Assembly (NCBI RefSeq): GCF_010727945.1
Contig: NZ_AP022569.1
Coordinates: 1,550,001 to 1,614,000 of the forward strand
Source: Mycobacterium cookii
GTDB taxonomy: Bacteria > Actinomycetota > Actinomycetes > Mycobacteriales > Mycobacteriaceae
Length of the DNA stretch: 64,000 nucleotides
Reading direction: 5' to 3'
Shown piece by piece: positions 19,991 to 28,309 of the stretch (position 1 is the stretch's first letter; each line of letters opens with the position of its first letter). The notes beneath the pieces are model-generated. The model was not told where the DNA came from, did not search any database, and saw only the letters and a program-made list of their open reading frames with translations. The position numbers and the translations under genes are program-made.

Positions 19991-21454
19991 TTGGTCAGTC
20001 GCCGTATTGCTCGTATTTCGGGCGCCGCCGCCGGTGGATTGCTGGTTGCCGCGTGCCTGCCGACGGCCGTTTCTGTCGCCGACAGCTACCAGATCCTTCC
20101 GGAGCCGGGTTCCGTCGAACAGATCACCGGATTCTTCGGCTCGCCCGTGACCCCTCCCGCGGTGGTGAACAGCTTCCAGGGGCAGCAGGTATTCGAGCTG
20201 TTCGATAAGACAACGGGTCAGGTGGTCGGAACTTTCGATGCCGACGAAAGCACCAACTCGTCGTTGTACGGTGCCGCCAACCAATTGCTTCTGGTCACCA
20301 ATGACCTGACCGGCACCGCCGGCACCGGCTCCGGGGATGTCCCCCCGGTCGGCTCGATCATCAACATCGCCGATTTCGGGCACGGCTACCAGACGATCTA
20401 TGCGGCCCTCGCCTCGACCGACGGCGACGTGGTGACGAAATACCTGACGACGCCGTTCGGGACCTCTTCCTCGCCAGGCTATTTCGATGCAGCACTGGGT
20501 CACGGCATTCTGTCGGCGGACACCCAACCGGTGCAGCTCGCCGACGGTTACTACTGGGCCCCCGCGACCGGGATCGACGAGAACATCACCTCGGTCGGGG
20601 GGTTGCCGCCCGCCGACATCGCCATCGAGGGAAATCAGCTCTTCAATGTCTATGACGCGGCCAACGATCACGCGACCGGCGCGTTTCAGGCCCTGGTGAC
20701 CAACACGTCGGACCTGGTGTTCAACACCACCGAGGAAATCTATGTCACCCAGGACATTTCGGGCACGGCGGGGACTGCCGCCGGTGACACGCCGCCGGTC
20801 GGCACCCTGATGAATGTCTTCTACTTCGCCGACCCCCAGATCTACAACCTTTATGAGGTGACGCCGACGTCATCGGGAAACGTCATCTCGGACACCTTGG
20901 TGACTCCGTACGGCGACTTCAACATTCCGCTCCCCTACGACGCCACCTCCGCGATGGACGTCCACTCGTTCACGCTGCCCACCAACGGCGAGAGCATCGT
21001 TCCGGTGGGCACCGAAGTGCTCGCGGGAGTCAACGGGGTGCCGCCGGTCGACTCGAGCTTCCACGGATATCAGGAATTCGCGCTCGAGGACGCGTCCGGT
21101 CACACGATTGGCACCTTCGACGGCGATGTCGCCACCACGACAGGCCTTTTCGGCAACTTCGGAAACTCCAGCGAGGCCATTCTGGTCACCGCCGACTCGG
21201 GCAACGTCGGTACCGCCGCGGGAGAGCTGCCGCCCGTCGGCTCGGAGTTCGACGTGGTGTACCACCCATTCGGATTCGAGACCATTTACTCCGACATCGT
21301 CTCGACGACCGGGGCGAACGTGATCTCCGAGACCTTGGTGACACCGTGGGGCGACTTCTCCATGCCCACTAGCATGGATCTCGCCGCGCACCTCGCCGAC
21401 AGCGTTCTGCTCGTTCCCGGCGGGCTGGGCGAACTCATATCCAATCTGTTCTGA
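19991..21454 (+). CDS. Secreted protein of three internal repeats, unknown function
   Basis: A 487-residue protein not recognised as a named family. The N-terminus has two arginines, a hydrophobic stretch (AAAGGLLVAACLPTAV) and a likely signal-peptidase site before ADSYQ, so it is probably exported. The mature part consists of three related blocks of about 120-130 residues (roughly 34-165, 200-325, 345-470). Each carries a G-x-Q/N-x-F-x-x-x-D segment with GTFD or GAFQ, then a PPVGS/T motif, a YQTIY / IYNLYE / FETIY segment, and a closing TP(F/Y/W)G. The start is a TTG at 19991 without a good ribosome binding site; no better start keeps the signal peptide. It stands alone between proA and the MscS gene, where M. 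tuberculosis has ahpC/ahpD and PE25/PPE41. Confidence 0.75.
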   Translation: MVSRRIARISGAAAGGLLVAACLPTAVSVADSYQILPEPGSVEQITGFFGSPVTPPAVVNSFQGQQVFELFDKTTGQVVGTFDADESTNSSLYGAANQLLLVTNDLTGTAGTGSGDVPPVGSIINIADFGHGYQTIYAALASTDGDVVTKYLTTPFGTSSSPGYFDAALGHGILSADTQPVQLADGYYWAPATGIDENITSVGGLPPADIAIEGNQLFNVYDAANDHATGAFQALVTNTSDLVFNTTEEIYVTQDISGTAGTAAGDTPPVGTLMNVFYFADPQIYNLYEVTPTSSGNVISDTLVTPYGDFNIPLPYDATSAMDVHSFTLPTNGESIVPVGTEVLAGVNGVPPVDSSFHGYQEFALEDASGHTIGTFDGDVATTTGLFGNFGNSSEAILVTADSGNVGTAAGELPPVGSEFDVVYHPFGFETIYSDIVSTTGANVISETLVTPWGDFSMPTSMDLAAHLADSVLLVPGGLGELISNLF

Positions 21455-21481
21455 CCCCAGACCATTTCGGCTGGGCCGCAC

Positions 21482-22870
21482 TTACGACCCGAGGCTGCGG
21501 ACGTCCCTGCGCCGGTCCTCGATGATGCGGCCCAACTCCTGAAGCAGCATGGGGGTTCGCAGCACGAGATCTTCGATGTGCTCGCGGTCGATCTCCAGCG
21601 CCGTCACCTCTTCCAGCGCGTATGCGCCAGAGAAGCTCGGCTGACGGGTAAGGGTGCTCAGCCCCAGGAACGAACCCTCTTCCAGCACGCTGAGCGGAAC
21701 CACCGAACCGTCGTCGGTGGTCGTCGTCAAGCGGATGCTGCCGTTGACCAAAAACGTCATAGCCGTTGGTACTTCGCCGGCGTACTGCACGATCTCGTCG
21801 GTGCCGTAACGAATCACTCTTGCGTGCGGGACGAGTAAATCCTGGTCGGTGTCGCTCAATCGCAGGGCGGGTGCCACCACGGTGCGCATCGCCTTCTGCA
21901 CCCGCGCGGGTGTGGAGAAGTCATCGTCGTCGCCGTCGAGGTGCAGGTCCTCGCGCCGCGCCGCATACCAGATCCATCGCAGGAAGGTCGCTTGCGCGGC
22001 ACCGTCATCGGCCGGCGACTTCAGCGCGATGCTGACTCGGTATTCACCATTACCCGCCGCGGTCGCCGACGGCGCCACGTCGATCTTGCGTTGCGGCAGC
22101 GCACCGGCCACCCGCACCAGCAGGCGGCGAACCCGATCGGGTGGGTCGGAGATCGAAAACGTTGTGGTGATGGACAGTTTGTGCGCGTGAGGCGGGCGAC
22201 TGAGGTTGGTGAAGGAGGTGGCAGCCAGCACCGAGTTCGGCGTGATCTGCAAACCGTGACCGGTTTGAATGTGGACCGCGCGCCAGTTCGCTTCCACGAC
22301 GCGGCCGCGCGCGGCGGGGGTTTCCAGCCAGTCTCCGATCCGGAACGGCTGCTCGAACAACATGAACAACCCGGACACGATCTGGCCGACGGAGTTCTGC
22401 AGCATCAAGCCGATGACCACCGAAGTCACACCGAGCGCGGTGAACAGACCGCCGACCCGGACACCCCAGACGTAGGAGAAGATGAGCGTAAGGCCGACCG
22501 CGATCAGCAAAAACCTTGTCACGTCCCGGAATATCGTCGGCACACGCTTGCGCCACGACCCTTCGGGCGCCCCCTCGAAGACGGTCGCGTTCAGTCCTGA
22601 GAGCAGCAGAACCAGAACCACGAAACCGAACACCGTCGCCAGGTCCCGCACCGAGGTGTTCCGGGCCGGCACTTGCGCCACCTTGACCAACAACACCAGC
22701 AGCGCGCCCAGCGGCACCAGATAGTTGCGCAGCAGATTGACCGGCCTGGTCAACGCGCTTCGTCGGCGGGCGAGGTAGTGGTGCCATTCGGTGAGACCGA
22801 TCAGGACAACAGGAAGCCCGAAGGCCAGTCCGCCGGCCCAGTACAACCACAACGAATCGACGGGACTCAT
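21482..22870 (-). CDS. MscS-type mechanosensitive channel with C-terminal cyclic-nucleotide-binding domain (Rv2434c-like)
   Basis: A 462-residue protein with about four membrane helices in the first 170 residues, an MscS core (GVTSVVIGLMLQNSVGQIVSGLFML pore-helix region near 175-200, then the FRIGDW beta domain) and a C-terminal cyclic-nucleotide-binding fold with VLEEGSFLGLSTL near residue 393. The start at 22870 overlaps the stop of the adenylate cyclase gene as ATGA. A cyclase coupled to a channel with a nucleotide-binding domain suggests that the channel senses the locally made cyclic nucleotide; that is inference from context. The same gene pair occurs in M. tuberculosis (Rv2435c-Rv2434c). 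A longer open frame to 23044 only overlaps the cyclase. Confidence 0.9.
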   Translation of the reverse strand: MSPVDSLWLYWAGGLAFGLPVVLIGLTEWHHYLARRRSALTRPVNLLRNYLVPLGALLVLLVKVAQVPARNTSVRDLATVFGFVVLVLLLSGLNATVFEGAPEGSWRKRVPTIFRDVTRFLLIAVGLTLIFSYVWGVRVGGLFTALGVTSVVIGLMLQNSVGQIVSGLFMLFEQPFRIGDWLETPAARGRVVEANWRAVHIQTGHGLQITPNSVLAATSFTNLSRPPHAHKLSITTTFSISDPPDRVRRLLVRVAGALPQRKIDVAPSATAAGNGEYRVSIALKSPADDGAAQATFLRWIWYAARREDLHLDGDDDDFSTPARVQKAMRTVVAPALRLSDTDQDLLVPHARVIRYGTDEIVQYAGEVPTAMTFLVNGSIRLTTTTDDGSVVPLSVLEEGSFLGLSTLTRQPSFSGAYALEEVTALEIDREHIEDLVLRTPMLLQELGRIIEDRRRDVRSLGS

Positions 22871-25035
22871 GCGCGGTCCGACAATCGCCAGATCGGCTGC
22901 TCTGCGCCGTCGACGCTGATGCTGCCCGCCGGCGTGAACTGCCGGATGTCGCGCATCACCTCGTACGCCTCGGATGTGACGAAGACGCCGGAATCCGCTG
23001 TGCTGCTGCGCATCCGATGTGCGAGGTTGACCGCGGTGCCCCACATGTCGTAGATGACACTGGATCTGCCGACCAGGCCACTGGTCACGTTGCCGGTGTT
23101 GATTCCGGCCCTGATCGCGAGATGGTGGCCCGTTCTGGAGTTGAACCGCTCGATGATGCGCTGCATCTCGACGGCGAAGTCGACGGTGCGGGGCACGCTG
23201 TCCAGCCGCGGGACGGTCAATCCGCAGCTGGCGAGGTAACCGTTGTGCACGGTCCGAATCGGCTCGACGCCACAGGTTTCCGCCGCCGAGTCGAGTTCGC
23301 GCATCAACTCGTCGACGATGCCGACCAACTCGTCACCCGATACCGCGCTCGAAATCTCGTCGAGGCCGATGATGTCGGCGAAGATCACCGTGACGTCCTG
23401 GTGTTCCTGGGCGATGGTCTGCTCACCATCGCGATAACGCCGCACCACCGGTTCCGGCATCAGCGACAGCAGCAGTCGATCGTTTTCATTGCGTTGTTCG
23501 GTCAGCAGACCTTCCTTGATCTTGAGATTGCGGCTCATCTCATTGAAGGCGCTGGTGAGATCGCCGATCTCGTCGCGGGTCGTCACCGGGATCGCGACGT
23601 CGTAGTTGCCGGCGCTGATCTCCTCCGTACCGGCCCGCAACCGGCGGATCGGCCCGACGAAGGCCTGGGCGATCAGCATCGCGAGCACGCATATGACGAA
23701 CACCATCACCGCGGTCGTCACGATCAGTGTCCGGGTGAACGACTCGATGCGGGAATAGGCCTCGGAGCTGTTCCTGGTTGCCAGGATCGACCACCGCAAG
23801 TCCGAATTGGGGATCGACACCGGAGCGTATGCCGCAAGTTCCTGGTCGCCGAGGTAGCCGTGGTCGAGGACCGTTCCGGTCTGCCCACGTTGCGCGGCGT
23901 GGAACGCTGCGGTGTCGACCGGCTGCACCAGCGTCGTGCCGTGCCACCGTATCGCCTTGGCGACAATGTCGGGCGGCGTGCCCGCCGCCACCGCGTCGCG
24001 TTCGTATTTTTTCGGGTCCTGCAGGAAAAGCCGCGAGTCAGAACGCATCAGCCCGTCCGGACCCGCCAGGTACGTCTCCGCTGTCTCGCCCATGCCGGCG
24101 GATTTCCAATGCTGGTCGGCCGTCATTATCCGGTTGATTTTCGAGATCGGCAGCGGCAGCGCGAGGACTCCGTTCGTCTTGCCGCCCGAATTGATCGGTG
24201 ACACCAGCCACGCGATGGGCATTCCGCCGGCCGCCTGGAACGGCTGGAAATCGGTTATCCAGACAAAGTCGACCGAGTCGGCGTCCATCGCCTTTTCGTA
24301 AGCATCACGCAGGTTGGACTCGCGAAAGGGGCCGGTCAAGATGTTGGTGCCCAGAGCGGGACCTTTGTTCACGGTGTAGACGAGGTTGCCGCGAGTGTCG
24401 AGCAGCATCGCATCCCGATATTCGAAGCGGGTCGCAATCTCGCGAAAGTACTTGTTGAACCGGACATTCGCGGCCGACCATGCGCTGCCGTCACCTGGGT
24501 CCTGGGGGGCATTGGAGTCGTGCGAGTGCAGTGTGTAGTGCACCTGGAGATATTTCTGCGCGTTGTTATCGGGCATCAGCGCGGCGAGGTCGAGGTTCAC
24601 GCCCGTTGCCTGCTGAATCGGCTTGATCAGCTTGTCGGTGTAGTACGTTTCCAGCGCTGCCTGTTGGCCGGGATCAACTGGCGCCTCGCCCAATTGGTCG
24701 AATCCTGCGGTGAACGCCTGGACCGCCTCGTCTGCCGTGGTGCCGCGACTGTAGACCGCGAGCGAGTTGGCGAGGTCGCCGAACAGCATCTCGATCGCCC
24801 GCCGCTGCGCCTCGCGCAGCTGGGTCATGCGTTCGGCTGCGACGGGCATCAGCTTGCTCCGCCCGTCGACGAACTCGACCGTGCCGATCACCGCCAGCGA
24901 CGCAAGGCTGGACAACAGCAGCATCACGATGATTTTGGATTGCAGGCTCAGCCGAGACAGTGGGCGACGTAGCCTGGCTCGTGCGGCAGGCGCCGTTTCG
25001 ACCGGTTCCGAATCAATTGAGCTCTGCGCCGTCAA
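22867..25035 (-). CDS. Membrane-bound class III adenylate cyclase with HAMP domain (Rv2435c-like), atypical catalytic residue
   Basis: A 722-residue sensor cyclase: first membrane helix at about 34-52, a large extracytoplasmic sensing domain (about 55-430, Cache-like), second helix at about 435-457, a HAMP linker, then a class III cyclase domain from about 545 to 705. The first metal-binding Asp is in VIFADIIG near residue 550, and the D/N/R set is present in YDMWGTAVNLAHRM near 663-673. The position usually occupied by the second metal Asp (consensus GD) reads HN near residue 597 (TVHNGYLAS), so activity may be weak or depend on a partner. The start is TTG at 25035, preceded by AAAGGAAAG. 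Its stop overlaps the channel gene start. It lies divergent from rbsK. Confidence 0.88.
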   Translation of the reverse strand: MTAQSSIDSEPVETAPAARARLRRPLSRLSLQSKIIVMLLLSSLASLAVIGTVEFVDGRSKLMPVAAERMTQLREAQRRAIEMLFGDLANSLAVYSRGTTADEAVQAFTAGFDQLGEAPVDPGQQAALETYYTDKLIKPIQQATGVNLDLAALMPDNNAQKYLQVHYTLHSHDSNAPQDPGDGSAWSAANVRFNKYFREIATRFEYRDAMLLDTRGNLVYTVNKGPALGTNILTGPFRESNLRDAYEKAMDADSVDFVWITDFQPFQAAGGMPIAWLVSPINSGGKTNGVLALPLPISKINRIMTADQHWKSAGMGETAETYLAGPDGLMRSDSRLFLQDPKKYERDAVAAGTPPDIVAKAIRWHGTTLVQPVDTAAFHAAQRGQTGTVLDHGYLGDQELAAYAPVSIPNSDLRWSILATRNSSEAYSRIESFTRTLIVTTAVMVFVICVLAMLIAQAFVGPIRRLRAGTEEISAGNYDVAIPVTTRDEIGDLTSAFNEMSRNLKIKEGLLTEQRNENDRLLLSLMPEPVVRRYRDGEQTIAQEHQDVTVIFADIIGLDEISSAVSGDELVGIVDELMRELDSAAETCGVEPIRTVHNGYLASCGLTVPRLDSVPRTVDFAVEMQRIIERFNSRTGHHLAIRAGINTGNVTSGLVGRSSVIYDMWGTAVNLAHRMRSSTADSGVFVTSEAYEVMRDIRQFTPAGSISVDGAEQPIWRLSDRA

Positions 25036-25143
25036 TCGGCTTTCCTTTCGTTGACGGGGCCGGAAAAGCCCAGATCACGCAGCAGCGTAACGCGAATGGT
25101 GTAATGAAATGGGATTTGCCGAAAACCGTTATCAACACGTGGT

Positions 25144-25172
25144 TTGTGAATTCGAACCGGACTCCATAACGT
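25144..25172 (+). promoter_or_regulatory. Candidate promoter for a leaderless rbsK transcript
   Basis: TTGTGA at 25144-25149 and TAACGT at 25167-25172 are 17 bases apart, fitting a mycobacterial SigA-like promoter. The -10 ends seven bases before the rbsK ATG at 25180 and no Shine-Dalgarno sequence is present, so the message is probably leaderless. Confidence 0.45.
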
Positions 25173-25179
25173 CGGCTGA

Positions 25180-26037
25180 ATGACTCGGGTATGCGTGGTG
25201 GGCAGCATGAATATGGATATCGGATTCGATGTCGATCAGCTGCCCCGCCCGGGTGAGACCACATTGGCCATTTCGGCGCGCTCGACGCCCGGCGGAAAGG
25301 GCGCCAATCAGGCCGTGGCGGCGGCGCGCGCGGGAGCGCTGGTGCAGTTCGTCGGCGCGGTCGGTGACGACGCCGCCGCCGCGCTGCTGCGCGACCATCT
25401 GACGACCAATGGGGTGGGCACCGACCGATTGCTCACTGTGGCCGGACCCAGCGGCAACGCGGCCGTGATCGTCGATTCCTCCGGCGAGAACATCATCGTG
25501 GTCGCACCGGGCGCGAACGGCAAACTCACCCCGGATTCGGCGGCGTTGCGCGGTTTCGCCGCCGACTGCGATGTGCTGTTGCTGCAGTTGGAGATTCCGG
25601 TCGCCACTGCGACCGCGGCTGCCCGCCGGGCCCATTCGGCCGGCGTGACCGTGATGCTCAACGCCTCGCCGTCGGGCGGTGACGAGGCCGAGCTGGCACA
25701 GCTGGCCGACCTGACCGACGTGTTGGTCGTCAACGAAACCGAAGCCGCGCAATGGGTTTGGCCGGTTAAGCACCGGGTCACCACGCTGGGCGCGCGCGGA
25801 GCCAGCTACACCGGCGACGGTACCGAGTTCACCGTCGACGCGCCGGCCGTCGACGCGCTCGACACGTCCGGTGCCGGTGACGTGTTCGCCGGCGTGCTGG
25901 CCGCGGGCTGGGCCCTCGACCGTCACGATGCCTTGCGCCGGGCCTGCGCGGCCGGGGCGCTGGCGACGCTGACCCCCGGCGCCGGAGACTGCGCGCCGTA
26001 TGCCGCCGCGATCGACGACGCCACCCTCGCGGGCTGA
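25180..26037 (+). CDS. rbsK: Ribokinase / PfkB-family sugar kinase
   Basis: A 285-residue PfkB-family kinase. The N-terminal substrate motif is GSMNMDIGFDVD, the first family signature GGKGANQAVAAARAGA is near residue 40, and the second, DTSGAGDVFAGVLAA, near 228-240 contains the catalytic Asp. The fold and the NNA-type motif NETEAAQW fit ribokinase, which phosphorylates D-ribose to ribose 5-phosphate. It corresponds to Rv2436, divergent from the cyclase gene as in M. tuberculosis. It is slightly shorter than the usual 300 residues, with a short linker before TLGARGAS. Confidence 0.9.
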   Translation: MTRVCVVGSMNMDIGFDVDQLPRPGETTLAISARSTPGGKGANQAVAAARAGALVQFVGAVGDDAAAALLRDHLTTNGVGTDRLLTVAGPSGNAAVIVDSSGENIIVVAPGANGKLTPDSAALRGFAADCDVLLLQLEIPVATATAAARRAHSAGVTVMLNASPSGGDEAELAQLADLTDVLVVNETEAAQWVWPVKHRVTTLGARGASYTGDGTEFTVDAPAVDALDTSGAGDVFAGVLAAGWALDRHDALRRACAAGALATLTPGAGDCAPYAAAIDDATLAG

Positions 26038-26181
26038 CGGCATCACCGCGAACGGCGAACATCGTGGGCGATGGCCAGGCCGTCACCGGTGTGGAGTTCG
26101 TCGGCGGTCTGATCCATCAGCACGCGACTACGGTTGGGCGAGAGCAGGATCGACACATCGTGGTGCGGCGATCCGCGGCGC
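26038..26181. other. Non-coding stretch between rbsK and the PEBP remnant
   Basis: No convincing gene. A minus-strand frame of 46 codons ends in RRSR just after rbsK, but it matches nothing I recognise and has no clear ribosome binding site. It may be part of the decayed area around the PEBP remnant. Confidence 0.4.
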
Positions 26182-26459
26182 ATGATCGGCAAACTACTGC
26201 GCAATGTGCGCGCCGGTGGGCATCGAAGCCCTTTCGCCGGTTCGGATTTCGCCGCTGAGCACAAGATCACCGTCACCAGCACCGCTTTCAGCGCGCCCGC
26301 TGTTTCACACCATCGCGGTGATCGAGCCCGACGTCGCGCAGGTCGACGGCGGCGCGTTGCGGCCGGGCACCGCGGGGATACGTTTCACCCCGGGCGATCT
26401 GAGACACCGCGGATACGCCGGCCCGCGGCACGCTGACCGGCAGCTACCAACGCCCCTGA
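26182..26459 (+). pseudogene. Decayed PEBP / YbhB-YbcL-family gene
   Basis: Three pieces of a PEBP (Raf-kinase-inhibitor-like) protein follow each other in different frames. From ATG 26182 one frame gives IGKLLRNVRAGGHRSPF and then AAEHKITVTSTAFSA, as at the start of mycobacterial family members. From about 26303 a second frame gives HTIAVIEPDVAQVDGGALRP and, further on, RHRGYAGP, the middle and GxxGP region. A third frame gives RGTLTGSYQRP and a TGA at 26457-26459, the usual C-terminus. The family is about 170-180 residues; here the metal/anion-site region and most of the core are missing. Frameshifts plus internal deletions make it a pseudogene. No function expected. Confidence 0.65.
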
Positions 26460-26541
26460 CCGGCCGGGTGCTTGATTCCACGGACCGCCTGCGCGATCCT
26501 GAGATAGAAATCGTTGGACCGCTTATGCCCTGGAGCGCAAG

Positions 26542-26943
26542 ATGGCATCCTCGAACAGCTATCGACTTCTTCAAATCGCTCTCGTTGCCTTCGGCGCGGT
26601 GATGATCCTGCTCTATCCCCTTGCCGTGGTGTGGCCGGCGGGATGGGCATGGCACCACGGTGCCCCGTACCAGTCGCACTACTTCATGATGATCGTCGGC
26701 GTCTACGCGACGCTGGGCGTCTTCCTGTGCAATGCGGCGCGACACCCGGAGGCCAATCTCAGCCTGATCTGGTTCGCCGTGTGCTCGAGCGTGGTCCACG
26801 CCGCGATCATGGCGGTGCAGTCCTTCAGCAGCGGCCACCACATGGGTCATCTGTGGGGAGACGTGCCGGCCCTGCTGCTGGTAGCAATCGTGCTGTCGGT
26901 GCTCGTGCGGTCATCCGGTATCGGCCGACCCGCTGAGCGCTAG
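26542..26943 (+). CDS. Small four-helix membrane protein (DUF6632-like, Rv2437-like)
   Basis: A 133-residue integral membrane protein with four predicted helices at about residues 9-31, 47-65, 75-95 and 105-125. Short loops carry histidines (HHGAPYQSHY, SGHHMGHLWGD). It resembles the DUF6632 group and, by position after rbsK and size, probably matches Rv2437. The function is unknown. The ATG at 26542 directly precedes ASSNSYRLLQ. It ends 12 bases from the convergent DUF2064 gene. Confidence 0.75.
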   Translation: MASSNSYRLLQIALVAFGAVMILLYPLAVVWPAGWAWHHGAPYQSHYFMMIVGVYATLGVFLCNAARHPEANLSLIWFAVCSSVVHAAIMAVQSFSSGHHMGHLWGDVPALLLVAIVLSVLVRSSGIGRPAER

Positions 26944-26955
26944 TCCTCGGGAACC

Positions 26956-27627
26956 TCAGAGTCCGGCCGCACGGGTCACCCTAGCGAAGCGACTGGCGGG
27001 ATCGCAGGCTTCGCGCACCGCGGCGACATCGTCGACGACGTCGACGTCAGTCAAGAGTTCCACCGGAGTCACTCCAATACCGTTGTCACGCAATGCCTTC
27101 AAGGTGAGCTCGCCGGTGTCGGGCTGGGACATGGGGACGCCGCGAAGGCATTCGGCCGCCGCCGGCGTCTGTAGCCCGAGGATCCACCAACCGCCATCGC
27201 ACGCCGGTCCGAGCACACCCTGCGCCTGCAGTAGCCGTCGTGCGCAACGGGTCAGAAGTTCATCGGTCACCTGCGGGGTGTCCATCCCGATCTGCAACAC
27301 AGGAAGCCCCCCGGACCGAGAGTGCGCGTCGGCGTGCGCATTGGCGAGCCGGTCGGCGAAGTTGTCTCCGCGCTGACCGATCACCGTGAAAGATTCGAGT
27401 CGACAACGGATGTCGGCGGCGCCGGCGGCACCGTCCAGGTTGCCGGTGAGCGCCACGACTCGCGCCGCAACCGGTGCAGCGGCGGCCGCGTCCAGCGTGT
27501 CCAGCAGCGCGGCGGCGGCGATCTCGGCGGCGACCCGGTCGCCCACGGTCGCGGCAAGCCGGGTCTTGGCCCGGCCGGGCTCCGGAGCCTTCGCCACCAC
27601 CAGCAGGGTCACCGGCAAGGGACTCAC
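26956..27627 (-). CDS. DUF2064 / TIGR04282-type glycosyltransferase-like protein
   Basis: A 223-residue protein of the DUF2064 family, related to nucleotidyl- and glycosyltransferases of the GT-A fold. It begins VTLLVVAKAPEPGRAKTRLA and has the IGMDTPQVT segment (the D-x-P block of the family) and a CDGGWWILGL motif near residue 140. Family members sit beside GT2 enzymes in clusters of unknown product. The GTG at 27627 overlaps the stop of the GT2 gene (GTGA), so the two are translationally coupled. It is the last gene of the minus-strand part of this cluster. Confidence 0.85.
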   Translation of the reverse strand: MSPLPVTLLVVAKAPEPGRAKTRLAATVGDRVAAEIAAAALLDTLDAAAAAPVAARVVALTGNLDGAAGAADIRCRLESFTVIGQRGDNFADRLANAHADAHSRSGGLPVLQIGMDTPQVTDELLTRCARRLLQAQGVLGPACDGGWWILGLQTPAAAECLRGVPMSQPDTGELTLKALRDNGIGVTPVELLTDVDVVDDVAAVREACDPASRFARVTRAAGL

Positions 27628-28298
27628 GAGATCACCTTCCAGAAGTCGAAAATCGCGGTGATGCTGCCCCGGAGGGAACCGCTGACCTTGGATTTACCGC
27701 CCGTCCTGGGGCCGTAGCTGACGTCGAGCTCGACCACACGCCAGCCGGCAGCTGCCGCGCGGACAAGCAGCTCCAGCGGGTAGCCCGACCGTCGATCGAC
27801 GACACCCAAATTCAGCAGCGCCTCGCGCCGGGCCACCCGCATGGGCGCGATGTCGTGCACCGGCAGGCCGTGGCGGGTCCGCAGCCGCCAGCTCATCACG
27901 ACGGTGCCAACCCGGGCCACCCACGGCCAGCGCAGCCCGGGCACCGGCCGACGCCGGCCGATCACCAGATCCGCACCCTGCTCGAGTGCGGCAACCAACC
28001 GGGGCAGGTCACCGGCGTCCATCGAGCCGTCGGCATCGATGACCGCCACAATCCCAGTCGTCGCGCCGACCACTCCGGCGTGCACCGCTGAGCCGTATCC
28101 GGGCCGCGGTTCGACGAGCACTTCAGCGCCGTGACGGCCGGCCACGGCGGCGGTGTCATCGGTGCTGTTGTTGTCAACCACCAAGGTCCGATAGCCGGCG
28201 GGAACAGCGGCCAGCACCGCAGGCAATGACTCCTCCTCGTCGAGGCAGGGCAGCACCACCGTGACCAGATTGTCGGGGTCGGGCATGGCATCCGACAC
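27624..28298 (-). CDS. GT2-family glycosyltransferase
   Basis: A 224-residue family 2 glycosyltransferase (dolichol-phosphate-mannose-synthase-like, without C-terminal membrane helices). It shows VVLPCLDEEESLP near the N-terminus, VDNNSTDDT and the DxD metal site in IDADGSMD near residue 92, and VIGRRRP. It transfers a sugar from a nucleotide donor to an acceptor that cannot be deduced. The GTG at 28298 is chosen because AGGAG lies eight bases upstream; the ATG at 28286 is too far from it. That Shine-Dalgarno overlaps the stop of the epimerase gene, so the three genes are one operon. Confidence 0.88.
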   Translation of the reverse strand: MSDAMPDPDNLVTVVLPCLDEEESLPAVLAAVPAGYRTLVVDNNSTDDTAAVAGRHGAEVLVEPRPGYGSAVHAGVVGATTGIVAVIDADGSMDAGDLPRLVAALEQGADLVIGRRRPVPGLRWPWVARVGTVVMSWRLRTRHGLPVHDIAPMRVARREALLNLGVVDRRSGYPLELLVRAAAAGWRVVELDVSYGPRTGGKSKVSGSLRGSITAIFDFWKVIS

Positions 28299-28309
28299 TA
28301 AGGCATCTC

